Positions 35,550 to 48,215 of a stretch of DNA of 64,000 nt are shown here, one piece after another. This stretch comes from Luzula sylvatica (taxonomy: Eukaryota > Streptophyta > Magnoliopsida > Poales > Juncaceae). Position numbers and translations under genes: made by a program. The stretch is from the NCBI GenBank assembly GCA_946800325.1, contig OX326956.1, positions 70,737,087 to 70,801,086 on the forward strand, in the 5' to 3' direction. Positions within the stretch are counted from its first letter, which is position 1, and each line of letters opens with the position of its first letter. The notes under the pieces were generated by a model. The model was not told the DNA's origin and did not search any database. It saw only the letters and a program-made list of their open reading frames with translations.

Positions 35550-35943
35550 TTATACATACGTCATTTTCAAATTTATTTCGTTGATGTCGTTTGTATTTTT
35601 TAATTTCGGCCCTCATATCAAGTTTTCCAATTATATTTGTTGATTTTCATCCTCGAAAAGAAAGAATTAAAGTATAATGCATTTCAAATTAAAGTTCGTA
35701 CTATACTCTAATTTCGTAGTATTTGTTGTTAATACTTCTAATCACCGCACATAAGTACGGATTACAAAATTAGTAATTATAACTGATATTCTTAGAGTCT
35801 AAAATTACAGAATAATAATAACCATCATTCTAATTGGACATCCAAACTTTTATATTACACCAAATATACATTCAAACTTTTATATTACCCACTCTAAGCC
35901 ATAAATATATATTGGAACCATTATCCACGTTCAATTTACAGCC

Positions 35944-35992
<49 letters not shown>

Positions 35993-36261
35993 TGTTATAT
36001 GTTCAAATCAAAAGGAAATTTCTGGAAAAATGTAAGAAGAAGAATTCTGTAAAAAAGTGAATGTTTTTGAAAAAAAAATGTAGCACTGAAAAAACTGTTG
36101 AAAAGAACTTTCGGTCAAAAAACCCAAATTAAAGAATTCCTAATTAACTATAAATCATTAATTTCATTCAAAAAAAACTGGAATTGGAAGAAAGTTAATC
36201 CAAATTGGAAAAAGGGAAAGAAAAAAAAAACTGGCAGAAACTCAGCAGTAAAAATACCAAA
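35550..36261. other. Intergenic spacer with (TA)n
   Basis: AT-rich spacer. A (TA) microsatellite of about 43 bp lies at 35948-35990. No gene seen. Confidence 0.6.
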
Positions 36262-36612
36262 TTAATTGTTGGTAATATGGGATTCAAATATGGATTCAAA
36301 TAAAGATTTATAATAACCAAAATTCTCTCATATAATTCTAATAGGCTTTTACAAGTCTTTCTCTCTTTTCTAATTGATATTTTGATATTATTTTCAATAT
36401 GATTAATTCCTAAACATCTAAGGTCTATTTATAAGCTCCATAAACTTAGAATACAAGGAATGTAAACCTTGCCTTAAACTTATTTCCAAAACTAATTTCA
36501 TTATAATAAAAGCTGCCCTATAATTATTTCCCAAATTTCTTTCCTTAAAATAATTTTTCCAAAACTTATATGGGCTAATTAAACTTGATTTATTATTTCG
36601 GGCTTGGGCTTA

Positions 36613-38215
36613 TCAACAAATTCCTCCCTTAAGCACAAGCCTTTTCTTGTACACCCGCTTGAGTCCTATTGGCTTGCATCCTTTTGGTAATTCGACCAAG
36701 TCCCGCGTCTTGTTTTTCTCGATAGCCCCAATCTCTTCATTCATCGCGGCTTGCCATTTCTTGTTTCTCACACCTTCTTCAAAGGAAATATTCTCCGCAT
36801 CTGCCAAAAGACAAACAAGATGTACCTCACTAGTTTTCTCGTACAACTCTCGTAAGCCCCTCGTGCGTGTCTGTCTCGGCTCGTCTTCATCATCAGGTAA
36901 TGCGGGACTAGTCTGTACAACAGTTGGGGATTCTTCTTTCTCGGACTCGTCTGACTCGGCGTCCTTCTCCTCCATCTCACACTTCTTACTCCCATCACAT
37001 GCACTCTTTTCATTCACATGGACATCTCGACTCACCACAACCTTTCTTTCAATCGGGTCGTACAACTTGTATGCCTTCGTTTTCTCGTCATATCCGATGA
37101 AAACGAACTTCTTGTTTTTATCATCGAGATTCGTCCTCCTTTGATCTGATACATGTGCATAGGTCACACTTCCGAACACCTTGAAATGCGACACTGTCGG
37201 CTTTTGACTGCTCCAATCTTCTTGAGGTGTTTTCTCGCCTAATTTCGCATGAGGACATCGATTTTGTACATACACCGCACACTGTACCGCCTCAGCCCAA
37301 AATTCTTTTGGCACTCCTTTGCTCTTCAACATCGACTGAACCATGTCGAGAATGGTCCCGTTCTTCCTCTCGGTCACACCATTTTGCTGAGGCGAGTACG
37401 GCGCAGTCAAAAATCTCTTAATTCCTTGCTCCTCTATCGGACCGCAAAGCTTTGATATATCGCCCGGTCATCTTCTCGACAAGCACCTTGAACCTCTTGA
37501 AGACTTCGAATGCCTTGGATTTTTCCTTCAAAAAATAAACCCAGGTCCTCCTTGTGTAATCATCAACGAATGTAATACAATACCTTTTCTCACTAAACGA
37601 TTTAGGTGTGATCGGTCCACAAATGTCGGTGTGCACTAGCTCGAGAGGGGTTGCTGCTTCATATTTCGCCTTCTTCTGAAATGGGACTCTTGCATGTTTA
37701 ACGAGTACACAACCTTCGCAAAATCTGCTCGTGTAGTCCATATCTGGAAAACCGTGCACCATGTCCTTCTTTGCCAACTCTCGCATGCCTCCATAGTGCA
37801 AATGTCCAAACCACAAATGCCAGAGCCAAGCTTCGTCCTCCATGTCGACTCGTAAGCACATTCTCTGCACATTTCTCAGGTTGAGATTGAACATTCGATT
37901 CTTTGCCGTGTCAACACGCGCAACTAATTGACCTAGCTTGTCCTTCAGCTGCATCGTTCGATCTTTCATGAAGATCAAGTATCCTCTCTCCAATAGTTGC
38001 CCCATGCTGATTATGTTACTCTTCATCTCGGGCACGTAATAGACATTTTCGATATGTCCTTCTTTACCATCCTTCTGATAGAATCGAATTTTACTTTTGC
38101 CCTTCACTTGGACCTTTGACGCATCTCCAAATGACACGTACCCATCGTCTATCTCCTTCATCTCTACGAAAATATGTTTGTGCCCGCACATGTGGTTGCT
38201 TGCGCCGGTGTCGAG
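36613..38215 (-). pseudogene. Copia protease-integrase, RT truncated
   Basis: Protease [10 protein letters not shown] (about 38211-38180), GAG-pre-integrase ([12 protein letters not shown]...[14 protein letters not shown]) and integrase D (HTDICGPI), D (TFVDDYTRR) and E (QNGVTERKNGT). A frame change lies near 37415, shortly after LRSDRG, and a stop lies upstream of the protease. The second frame runs on to the N-terminal RT block (WQAAMNEEIGAIEKN...PIGLKRVYKKR) and stops at the PPT/LTR. The RT catalytic YVDD region and RNase H are gone. Confidence 0.87.
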
Positions 38216-38301
38216 GTACCAGATCGTATCGATCTCCTATGTGGTGTCTTTGTGAAGCCATCATGAGAACACCATCATTTACCTCCTTCTCGACTAGGTT
38301 T

Positions 38302-39174
38302 TCATTTTCTTTTACCTTTTTGTCGGACCAGCACTCCTTCGCGTAGTGTCCAGGTTTGCCGCAGTTGTAACACTCGACAATTTTGCTGATTCAGTTGCTT
38401 CTTTTCTTCGGAATTATAGTTTCCGCCTCTGTCTCGACCACCAAATTGACCTCCTCGGCCGCGTCCTCTTCCTCGATTGTTCTCAACATGCATCGCCTTG
38501 TCTTCATCTATGGTCGCCTTGACTTGCAGAGCCACCTGGTGTGACTCGTTCTCCTTCTTTTTCTTTCGCTGCTCGTGTGCCTCGAGTGAACCCGCCAGTT
38601 TATCAACGGACATTTGATCTAAATCTTTCGACTCTTCAATAGCGCACACCACGTTTTCGAACTTCTTGGTGAAAGGTCGTAGAATCTTCTCAACAACTCT
38701 TGCGTCGGTTAGAGCTTCTCCGTTGCCCTTTAACTGATTCGCCACTGCTTGTACACACGAGATATAATCGGGCACTCCCTCCGATTCCTTCATCTTCATG
38801 GACTCCAATTCGCCTCGCAAAGTCTGAAGCCTTACTTGCTTCACTCGGTCGGCACCCATGAACACTCTCTCCAAAGTGTCCCATGTTTCCTTCGATATTT
38901 TTGCGCCGACAATCTTCTGAAAACCCGACTCGTCTACAGCTTGGTACAACAGGTACAGGGCGGTCTTGTCCTTCACTTGTTTCTCTTTCATTGCTTTCAA
39001 CTGGTTTACCGTCTGCTCTGTTTCGGCAACCGGTTCCACGTAACTAGCTTCGACTATCTCCCAAACATCTCGCGCACCGAGTAACGCCCGCATCTGGATA
39101 CTCCATACTTCGTAATTCGTCTTCGTCAATCGCGGTAGCGGTATATGGCCAAAAGCACTCCCAGAACTCGTCAT
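38302..39174 (-). pseudogene. Copia gag of the 36267-39542 element
   Basis: MTSSGSAFGHIPLPRLTKTN start at 39174, DUF4219/UBN2-type gag. A basic RGRGRGGQFGGRDRGG stretch comes before the zinc knuckle. A frameshift near 38385-38395 puts the knuckle (CYNCGKPGHYAKEC, about 38372-38331) in another frame than the body of gag. Otherwise open. Confidence 0.87.
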
Positions 39175-39547
39175 CGCTCTGATGTCAATTTGTTCGTAAT
39201 ATGGGATTCAAATATGGATTCAAATAGAAATTTATAATAAACAAAACTCTCTCTTATAATTCTAATAGGCTTTTACAAATCTTTCTTTCTTTTCTAATTG
39301 ATATTTTGATATTCTTTTCAATGTGATTAAATTCTAAACCTCTAAGGCATATTTATAGGCTCCATAAACTTAGAATACAAGGAATGTAAATCTTGTCTTA
39401 AACTTATTTCCTAAACTAATTTCCTTATAATAAAAGCTGTCCTATAATTATTTTTCAAATTTTTTTCCTTAAAATAACTTTTCAAAAACATATATGAGCT
39501 AATTAAACTTGATTTACTATTTCGGGCTTGGACTTATCAACATTAAT

Positions 39548-40685
39548 AACTTAAAAAATACTTAAAAATAATTAAATGGAAAGAGAAAAAGAAAACACTC
39601 GAGCATGCAATAGAGTTTAGGGTTTAATTCCACTTGCCAAACAGCCGTAAGAGACAAAGTGGACCATGCACCTCAATTATTTGTAGGAAAGGGAAGTTCC
39701 AAGTTTTTTAGAGGAAAACTTTGCATATTTAGTTATTTACAATGAAGAGAAAATAAACCGGTAATCTCTAATTCTACTTCTAATGTGTTACTAAACAAAA
39801 GATTATGATATGAGAAAATATATGACTTAATTCCATTGTAAATTTCAGTCATCCAAACATGTCCATATTATTTTTATTTTACTTCTTTAATTTTCAGCAC
39901 CGTTTTGCAAGGAAATTAGTAAACATTACAAAATAAAAATAAAACTAAAGTAAAGCCATATTGATGAAACACCACTACATATAATTAGACTGGTACTGAT
40001 CATGATACCATTTTAGGTTAATCATAATGATGAAAATTATGACCATAATAAAATATAAAAAAAAATCAATTAATTTTTTTTTTAATAATCAATTAATAAA
40101 ATTGTTTAGACGAAAATCAAATTAGAACAATTGCATATTCCAGATATTGGCACTAAATATTTCTACGTAAACCCGATACCACAAATAAGCAGTTTAGATT
40201 AAACGAAGTCATACCAATTTAGATTAATTAGTTAAATTAATAAAATAGGAGAGTTCATATTAATCAAAGTCATAAATAATTTATATTAACAAAATGGGAA
40301 AGGATAATTTCATGCTTATAAAAAATATTTATTTTGAATGAAATGTCAAGATCGATTCTATTATATACGGGGACGGTTTTAAATAGGAGAACGTGTCATC
40401 TTATGAAAACAAACAAAGAGTTTGTATATTCAAAGGGGATGAATTAGTAGACAGGTCAACTAGAGATGTGTGACTTCCAAAACAAAATCACATGATCTAA
40501 ATTATTTTATTTTTTGCATCTAGCGGTGATTATTTTTAATAAAACAAGGTGCAAAGGTCGTGTCCAGTAAATTTTGTACTTTAAAATGAACACATCTTAA
40601 TTCACAATTTCTAATAACTAAGATCAATTTCTCCTCTCTCTCTTTCTCCATTAACTCTACCATTTTCCCATTTCACTCCAACAAA
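39548..40685. other. Spacer and promoter region of the 360-aa GDSL gene
   Basis: AT-rich. A CT-rich leader (CTCCTCTCTCTCTTTCTCC, about 40631-40649) precedes the ATG by about 40 bp, as in many plant 5' UTRs. No TATA box could be assigned with confidence. Confidence 0.4.
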
Positions 40686-42389
40686 ATGAATCTGCATATT
40701 CTATTTTTCCTCCTCTTTCTTTCATGTTTTTGTCATGCAAACCCTAATAACAGTTATACTTCAATGTTCAGCTTCGGCAATTCATACGATACAGGTAATT
40801 ATGATATGATGTCGCAATCGGGGGTCAACAAGCAGTCTTTTGGTGAAATTAACCGCCCGACAGGCCGCTGCTCTGACGGAAAATTAATCGTTGATTTTAT
40901 AGGTGCAAACTAAACCAAATTTTCAATATGTGTATGCGAACATGATTAGTTACCAACATTGTTTTGTTTCCTATTTACCGATTTTAGCGGAAAATCTGGG
41001 CATTCCTTTGCTTCCGGCTTACCTTTCGCGCAGTGGAAACTTCCGCCGCGGTGCGAATTTCGCTGTTAGCCTCGCAACAACAACTGAAACCGCATTCTTT
41101 GAGAAGAACAAGTTGATAACTGCTCCACTGATGAATAGCAATCTAGATGTTCAAATTGGGTGGTTCAATGAGTTGAAGCCTTCCCTTTGCAAGACACAAA
41201 AAGGTATATACATCATTTTTTTTTGTTTTTTATACTAGCTACAAAATTCACTGCATAATTCATTAGCATTATATTAGTATAGTATTAGAACTAACTTGAG
41301 TGTTTTATACATCTGCCAGAATGCAAGGATTTCTTTGCCAGTTCTCTATTTTTGTTTGGTGAGTTTGGAGCAAATGACTACATCCTTATATTAACGGGCG
41401 GAAAGAGCTTGAACCAAGTACTCGCGTATGTTCCGGAGGTCATTACAAAAATTTCATCATCAATTGAGGTATATATATCAAAGATTTTAGGCGCAATTTT
41501 ATTTGTACTATAAATTATCTTAAAAAAAAAAACATATATTTATACATTTTATTTCCAATTTCAATCAAATTATCTTCAAAAAAATATAATCAATAGTTAA
41601 TGTACTGTTTAGTTAAATCTAACAACACAAAATACCAAAATGGTATTATAAATTTGGCAGCAAGTTATAATTCAAGGAGCAGTAAACATTGCGGTATCGG
41701 GCCAATTACCAACAGGATGTGTACCCCTTTTCTTGAATCTCTTTGCGAGTCCTCATAAATGTGATTACGAGCAAGAAACAGGATGTTTGAAGAATTTCAA
41801 CTACTTAGCATCGTTCCACAACGCACTTCTCCAGAAGTCATTGGAGAAACTACGTACGAAATATCAATATGTAACGATATCTTACACCGATTACTACAAA
41901 CCGATTCTCAATCTCATCAAGTCTCCTGAGCTTTACGGTAAAAAAAAATGAAATGCAGTTTTCAAACTCCCTTCGGTATGAAAATCCCTATTTCTATAAA
42001 TCAGATATGAGATTATTATTTTTGAAAAATAATTACTGTAATGTCACTTCATTAGATCGAATCTAAATCATGCATATTCATATAAATAATTAATCATAAT
42101 ATGCCAAATTGCATGTATATTATCTCGTAATTCTCATTATGTTTTATTATTTAAATGATTTTCAGGATTCACTAAAACGCCTCTTAGTGTTTGTCTCGGA
42201 CAAGGTAGCAAATCCAATTGGAAGTTTTCCCAATCGTGTGGAATGCCAGATAGCAGCTCGTGTCGGAACCCTTCAAGTTACATATATTGGGATGGAGTCC
42301 ACCTGACGGAGAGTGCTTATCGTTACATCTCTGCTGGTTGGCTTGATGGCCGTTTTGCCGATCCACCAATTCAACGTAAAAGGAAGTAA
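40686..42389 (+). CDS. GDSL esterase/lipase-like protein, divergent active site (360 aa)
   Basis: Five exons with GT-AG introns: 40686-40902, 40988-41203, 41320-41468, 41661-41937 and 42166-42389. Together they give 1083 nt, open to TAA. A hydrophobic N-terminus (MNLHILFFLLFLSCFCHA) predicts secretion. Block I reads FSFGNSYDTGN (nucleophile Ser33; the family has GDSYADTGN), block III GEFGANDY (Asn163), block V WDGVHLTE (Asp329, His332). Block II reads GANFAVSLATTTE, where Leu101 replaces the oxyanion-hole glycine of the usual NFAVAGAT. The segment before RPTGRCSDG is about two residues short. Family members hydrolyse acyl esters in the apoplast or vacuole. With this block II change the protein may be catalytically weak, altered, or decaying. 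The open frame and intact splice sites over about 1.1 kb argue against simple decay. Substrate unknown. Confidence 0.85.
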
Positions 42390-43891
42390 CTAATTGAATC
42401 CAATTTTATTTTTCATAGTTTTGAGAATTGAGGTATTTTATTGTAACACTAGCAATTGACTGAATGTGGTCTATAGCAGCGTAAAGATTTTCTTGTAATT
42501 TTTGAATTTTCATAAAACTATATTTTGGCAAACCTTTAAAGATCAAGTGGGGCTCAAACTAAATTTAGGCCTGAAAAATTGGTTGCCATCTAACTAATTA
42601 AGCATTGTTTGGACCATGCATATATTTTAGTCCACTCGTCATTGTCGAGGACCATTATTACATCAAGTATGAAAACTATCAGTAGATTCTACCGTGCACA
42701 AAATGATTTGGGCTTTTCATATTTTTCATTGAAATGATTGTTATTGTCAATGAATGGGTCATATGGGTCATAGTCAAGTGGTCACGATTTTTTAGGGGTA
42801 GTAAAAATAATTTTTTCATTAAACAAAATAAAAAGAAATTACAAATATTCTAGGAAAAAAAATTACATTCCACGAGAAAAATACCAAATACCAAACCCTA
42901 TACAAATTTAGGATTTAGCCACCACGATAAAGGTAAAACAATCTAATTAGCATCGCGGAGAATTGAAGGTGCAAAAAGACAAATGATTGGTAACGTCTCC
43001 GTTGCGCTACTGGTATCATTTACCATCGTATTATAATTAAAGAATAATTAAATATCTCTACAATACAAATATTATAGAAGTATACGAGTCGTATTCGAAA
43101 AAAATAAATATCAAAATAATCGGATACTCATCGTAACATATCCGATACGTATTCGAAATGTATCGCACCCGTATACATATCGGATACACATATCCCCAAA
43201 AATAAATAATTATTGCACTCTAACTATTATAATAATATTATTACATTTTCATTTGGATATAATTATTGCACTCAATTATTGAGCTGCAAAAATATCACAA
43301 AGAAATAAATAACTAGAGTTATGTACGTACCCATGAAATACAAAATCAATCTATACTCAAAATTATAAAATGATTTATTTTATTTTTAAATTCATTTCAT
43401 GTGAACGTGAATGGATTTCATTAATGCCACGTTGACGCTCCAAGTTGATTTTAGAATTTTCCCACCTCCACTTACTTTGGAGGCTCCTCGTGAACCCACA
43501 TTATCATTATTATTCTTGATTATTGATCATTAAATTTTGTGATGTGAATTCATCATATACATTAATATTATATTTTTTCTTTTAAGACATAAATTTTATA
43601 TGACCATTTGTAACAACTTGCACGTATTAATTTGAATCATTAGATGCAATGATGTGATTTGATATCAATAATTGATTTATTTTCTTAGATTTTTTGAAAA
43701 TCATATTTTGTGTAGTCATTTATGTGTTATTATTTTACATCATGTTTTAAGCATTCTTAGAAACCCGCATCATCATACATTCGTGGAGTATTATTATTGG
43801 TTAGGTTCACATTAGACTAAGTCTATTCAATGGGTCTTCATTTCACATAAGATTACATGATCAAATTTAATACAATGGAAGATGAAAAATT
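42390..43891. other. Intergenic, with GATACG-repeat fragment
   Basis: 3' UTR of the GDSL gene, then AT-rich spacer. At about 43080-43195 lies a fragment rich in GTATTCGAAA/CGGATAC words, related to the elements at 8520-9052 and 46319-46813. No gene seen. Confidence 0.5.
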
Positions 43892-43908
43892 TATATATGA
43901 AATACTAA

Positions 43909-44036
43909 AACGAGTAAATGGAGAAGGCTCGGTGGTCCTCAATCCATTGGTGTCAATGGGGCTCGAACCCACAACCTCTCACAACACATGGTTTCTTGTG
44001 TCTCACACTCAACCACTGAGCCACAAGCCCATTGAC
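43909..44036 (-). mobile_element. tRNA-derived SINE-like insertion, 17-bp TSD
   Basis: Read on the minus strand: an A-box-like TGGCTCAGTGGTTGAGTG and a B-box-like GGGTTCGAGCCCC. Direct repeats TATATATGAAATACTAA lie at 43892-43908 and 44037-44053. A long exact TSD and internal Pol III boxes indicate a SINE mobilised by a LINE. It is only 128 bp and its 3' tail is short, so it may be 3'-truncated or a simple SINE. It does not fold as a proper tRNA. Confidence 0.75.
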
Positions 44037-44053
44037 TATATATGAAATACTAA

Positions 44054-45398
44054 TAATTTAATATATAATATTATAAGACTTACAACATATATTAGTATTA
44101 TTTTTAGAAATTTAATTTTAAAAATCCATCAGACATATTCAATTTAATTTTTTTTTATTTTGATATCCATATTGGCATAGTTCAAACATATCGTTTTAAT
44201 AATTAGTATTTTTAAGATATTATGTAAGAAAATACAATACAAAAAAGTACATATTTACATAATACAATTTTAAGTATTTTATTTAAATTATAGAATTTGA
44301 AATACTATTATTTATTTTTAAAAAAATTATATCTATAAGAATCCTATATGATACCAAGTAGAATATATTTGTGTTTTTAACCAGACATATTTAATATTAC
44401 AAATTTAAAACTAATAGAACTAAATAAATAGTTTATCCATCCAAATAACTTCCTACACTTATAAACACATATCAAATATTATGGTTATTTTAAAAAATGT
44501 AAATTCAAAAAAAATCATATGATATAAAATAATTTGTATTTATGTTTATTCCAAATTATATTTTGATATTATTTATTAAATTACTTTCACTATTAAGTTT
44601 CATATTATTTATAATTTTCATTACATTCTGAATCAATAATAAAATTATTATTATATAATTAATGATTTATTACTGCACATGTCGTATGATTCATTATTTA
44701 TATATTTGATATGTAAGAAATGTTGTGAACGATAATATAATATTTGTTGTTATATTTTTTTCTTAAAATTTTATTATGTAATTACATTAATATAAGTATT
44801 ATTATTTTACTATAAAAATGAGATTTTTTTTGTTATCATAATATAAAATAATTATAACACGTATGAACAATCATAGATGATATTATCAATATATATTTTT
44901 TTTATTAACGATGATATTATCAATATTATTATACAAATATGTAATTTTATTATTATGAAACATAATTAACATGCTCATCACGTAGCGCGAATATTCTCCT
45001 AGTCAAAACAATAATGCAGAGAGAAGCATGCAAAATAAAGCACAATGGGACGTTAATTTTTGCATGATGGGATGTTAATTTTTTTTTTGGGCACTCTTTA
45101 AGATTTTTTAGAATTGAAATTTGCTGATTTTGAAAAAAGAAACACATTCCCTCAAAAGTTAATTCCCCTGTAATCTGACTGCCAAACATGGAATATTAGT
45201 TTGATGGTTTTATAATCAAATTCTTCTTCTAAATTCTGCAGTCCAAACAGCCTTACAAGTACTATTCTAGTTAAGAATTATTTTTTCACTGGGAAAAAAA
45301 AATCCTGGTTAAAAACTATAATTAATATTCGTTCAAAAATATGTCAACTTATCACACAAATTATAAAATATGTAATAATAATAATAATAATAATAATA

Positions 45399-45439
<41 letters not shown>

Positions 45440-46310
45440 TCAATTCATCAGAAAGTTTGGGGGTAATATTGGAGTTTTGGAACTTCTTTTTTCTAAAATA
45501 TTGGAAAGGCATCTTGTCTGTGGCGGAAATATGAATCTCACACAAGGTTAAAAGAAGATAATATAAAATTATTTAAGTCTACTTACATTATTTTTAAATA
45601 ATATAAGATTTTTTTAATTCGAATCATGATTTTAATTTACAATATGTTTCTTGAATAGAGAAAATTATATATTTTTCACAACTAATTTGTGCAAAAATGT
45701 TTGAAAATAATTATCAAAATTAATATATATTTAAAAAAATAATACCATATATTATTCAATATTTATGATATATATTTTTTGTTTTTAGATATTATTGCTT
45801 ATATTTGTATATAATTTTTAAAATCATGGGATTTTTTAAATTAAAATCAGGATTTTAGTATATAATCTGTTTTTGGAATAAATGATGACAAATGAAACTT
45901 ATTTTAAACAACAATTATTATATAATTTTTTTCAAAACTATTTTTTTACAAATACTTTTGGAAAAACAGAAAACGATGATCATAATTAATATATATTTCT
46001 AAAAGTAATATTATATATTTTCAATATTTTTATATTTTATTTTTATATAGTATTGTTGAAATATACATATTATTTTTAAATTCATGGGGGTTTTAAAATT
46101 AAAACTAAAATAATGGAGGGAAAATTATGATCTTTAGAAACATCAAAAACATTTCCCTTTTTGGTTATTATTCAGAAATGCTAGGGTTTCAAAGGAAGCA
46201 AAAAACACATGCTTTTGAAGGAATCAAGCATAATTTATTTTTATTTTTTTTCCCCAAAAACAAAAATCAATGCCTTGTACTTTTTTAGTATTGACCCATC
46301 ATAGTACGTT
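44054..46310. other. AT-rich intergenic with AAT microsatellite
   Basis: A/T-rich throughout. A (TAA)n microsatellite lies at about 45375-45440 with one interruption. Translated leucine/tyrosine runs here come from the repeat. No supported gene. Confidence 0.6.
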
Positions 46311-46318
46311 CCTTTGAT

Positions 46319-46813
46319 CTATGTTGCACGGATATGATACGGGTATCGTATCTGATACGATATGAATACGACAATTTTCAAAAAATAACGGAGACGAATA
46401 CGTCTATATAATTATTAATAAATAAATAATAAATGAAATAATGATTTAATAATATTTTTATATTAAATATAATGACAATAATAAAATTAATCAAACAATA
46501 CAAGAATCCTAAACTTATTTAAAAAATATTCTATAACTAACCTAGAAGCATCCTACAAACATCATATATAATTTATTTAAAAATATTATCGACCAAAATA
46601 TATAATGGGCCGAATTATCCTAAATTGAGTACCATAGTTGTATCATGAAAGTATCACAGCCGTATCATGTCGTATCCGGAAAAAAAATTACAATATACGA
46701 ATACGCCACGTGACGTATCCGAGCCATATTGCACCCGTATCAGTATAGAATCCGTATCGGATATGTATATCCTCAAGATACTTCCGTATTTTTTAAATGT
46801 CCGCGTAATATAG
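46319..46813. mobile_element. Non-autonomous hAT-type element, GATACG-rich
   Basis: Termini CTATGTTGCACGGA and TCCGCGTAATATAG (imperfect inverted repeat) are flanked by the identical 8-bp TSD CCTTTGAT (46311-46318 and 46814-46821). Subterminal arrays of GATACGGGTATCGTATC-like words occur at both ends with an AT-rich centre. No transposase. Family members or fragments at 8520-9052 and 43080-43195. Confidence 0.85.
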
Positions 46814-46821
46814 CCTTTGAT

Positions 46822-47466
46822 ATATTTTGCTCAATGTTCATCTGCATTATACATGGCCAGCTTTTTATTATTTTCCTTATTTTCATTTCGCTCAGAATAC
46901 AATTAATTCACATGGTATTTATAATGAAAAACCTCAGTACACTTCTACTGAAAACCCTTTACAATAAAAACATGTAAGAAATTAATCACACTTCATATAT
47001 GTCGAGGACTGATATGTCGAATTATACAGTATCACTGATTTTATGGCCACGGTTAATTACGACGCACAATTTTCTTCAAAAGGAATATATATCTAAAAAG
47101 TTAAAATACAAATATTTTAAAATGTTCTTCCAAAACCCAATAACCAAACAAAAACTCGACTATTTTAAACCATTAATATACAGCTATGTGTCTCACTCAC
47201 ATCATTGGTCCATTGAAAACGATATATCACCTATTTAGTATTGGAAAATTATACCGTGTCCCCCAAACTCACCAAGCTCATAGCATGAGTTATGGTATTA
47301 ATTCCCCCCTCCAATTTGCACCTCACTTTTTTCATTCGATTAATTATGCTTTGAATTAACAGTTAATTCTGATGTAATTAACAGTTAATACAAGAATATA
47401 ATAATTAATTATTTCAATTAACAATTAATTCAAAGCATAATTAATTAAGTGGGATGAATTTTTGGA
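46822..47466. other. Intergenic with hairpin
   Basis: AT-rich spacer. A perfect 20-bp inverted repeat (TTAATTATGCTTTGAATTAA at about 47340 and its complement near 47431) could form a hairpin with a loop of about 70 bp, probably a small MITE core. The neighbouring GGAAAATTATACC.TG..CCC word recurs near 55785. Confidence 0.5.
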
Positions 47467-47474
47467 GATGGAAA

Positions 47475-48141
47475 CAGGGCCGGCCCGGGGTTTTGAAATA
47501 CCCGAAGCCAAATTAAGACAAATTATAAATTGGACCCGCAAATTCATTAACATACTAAAAATTATCAAATATAAAATTCCAAAAATATTACATCAATGTT
47601 TTACATAGTTTTCAAATTCAGTGCTCGATTACAATCAAATTCAGTGCTCGATTACAATCAAATTCAGTGCTCGTCACAGATTTCAATGCTTGATTAAATT
47701 TCAACATACATAGAAATGCGTTGATCAGACCAGACATCAGTATTTTTACAACAGATTCATGTAATTTTACATATCAGTAAATTACAACAGTCAACAGAAA
47801 ACATATCAGTAATTTTACAACAGTCAACAGAAATGCGCTCGATTAAATTCAGTGCTCGATTTACAACAGTCAACATACAAGTAATTTTACAACAGATCAG
47901 TAATTTATCATACACGAATCAACATACACGAACCAACATACAACAGATCAGTAATTTTACAACAGAAAACTCATAACAGATTTACAAATTACACAAATTC
48001 AACCGATTTAAACGAAATCCAACAGATTCAACACAAATTCAACAGATTTAACAGAAATTCAACATATTCAACACAAATTCAACACAAAAACTCAAAATTC
48101 AACAGAAAACTCAAAACCCTAGAATCTAGATCGAAGAAACT

Positions 48142-48215
<74 letters not shown>

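Larger units (their letters stand above)
36267..39542 (-). mobile_element. Internally deleted Ty1-copia element, TSD TTAAT
   Basis: LTRs of 352 bp at 36267-36618 and 39191-39542 (TGTTGGTAATATGGG and TGTTCGTAATATGGG starts, TTATCAACA ends) are flanked by TTAAT at 36262-36266 and 39543-39547. By eye the two LTRs differ at about 30 positions (roughly 8.5%), so the insertion is old. On the minus strand the order is 5' LTR (39542-39191), a degenerate tRNA-Met-type PBS (TTGACATCAGAGC), gag, protease, integrase, the first residues of RT, then directly the PPT (AAGGGAGGAATT) and 3' LTR. Most of RT and all of RNase H are missing. Confidence 0.92.

Noticed and set aside
35834..36052. Small frame with (Tyr-Ile)n
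   Set aside because: Created by the TA microsatellite.
43950..44036. Possible tRNA gene on the minus strand
   Set aside because: Only A- and B-box-like words are present. The spacing and arms do not form an acceptor stem or a standard tRNA, and a 17-bp TSD marks it as a SINE-type insertion.
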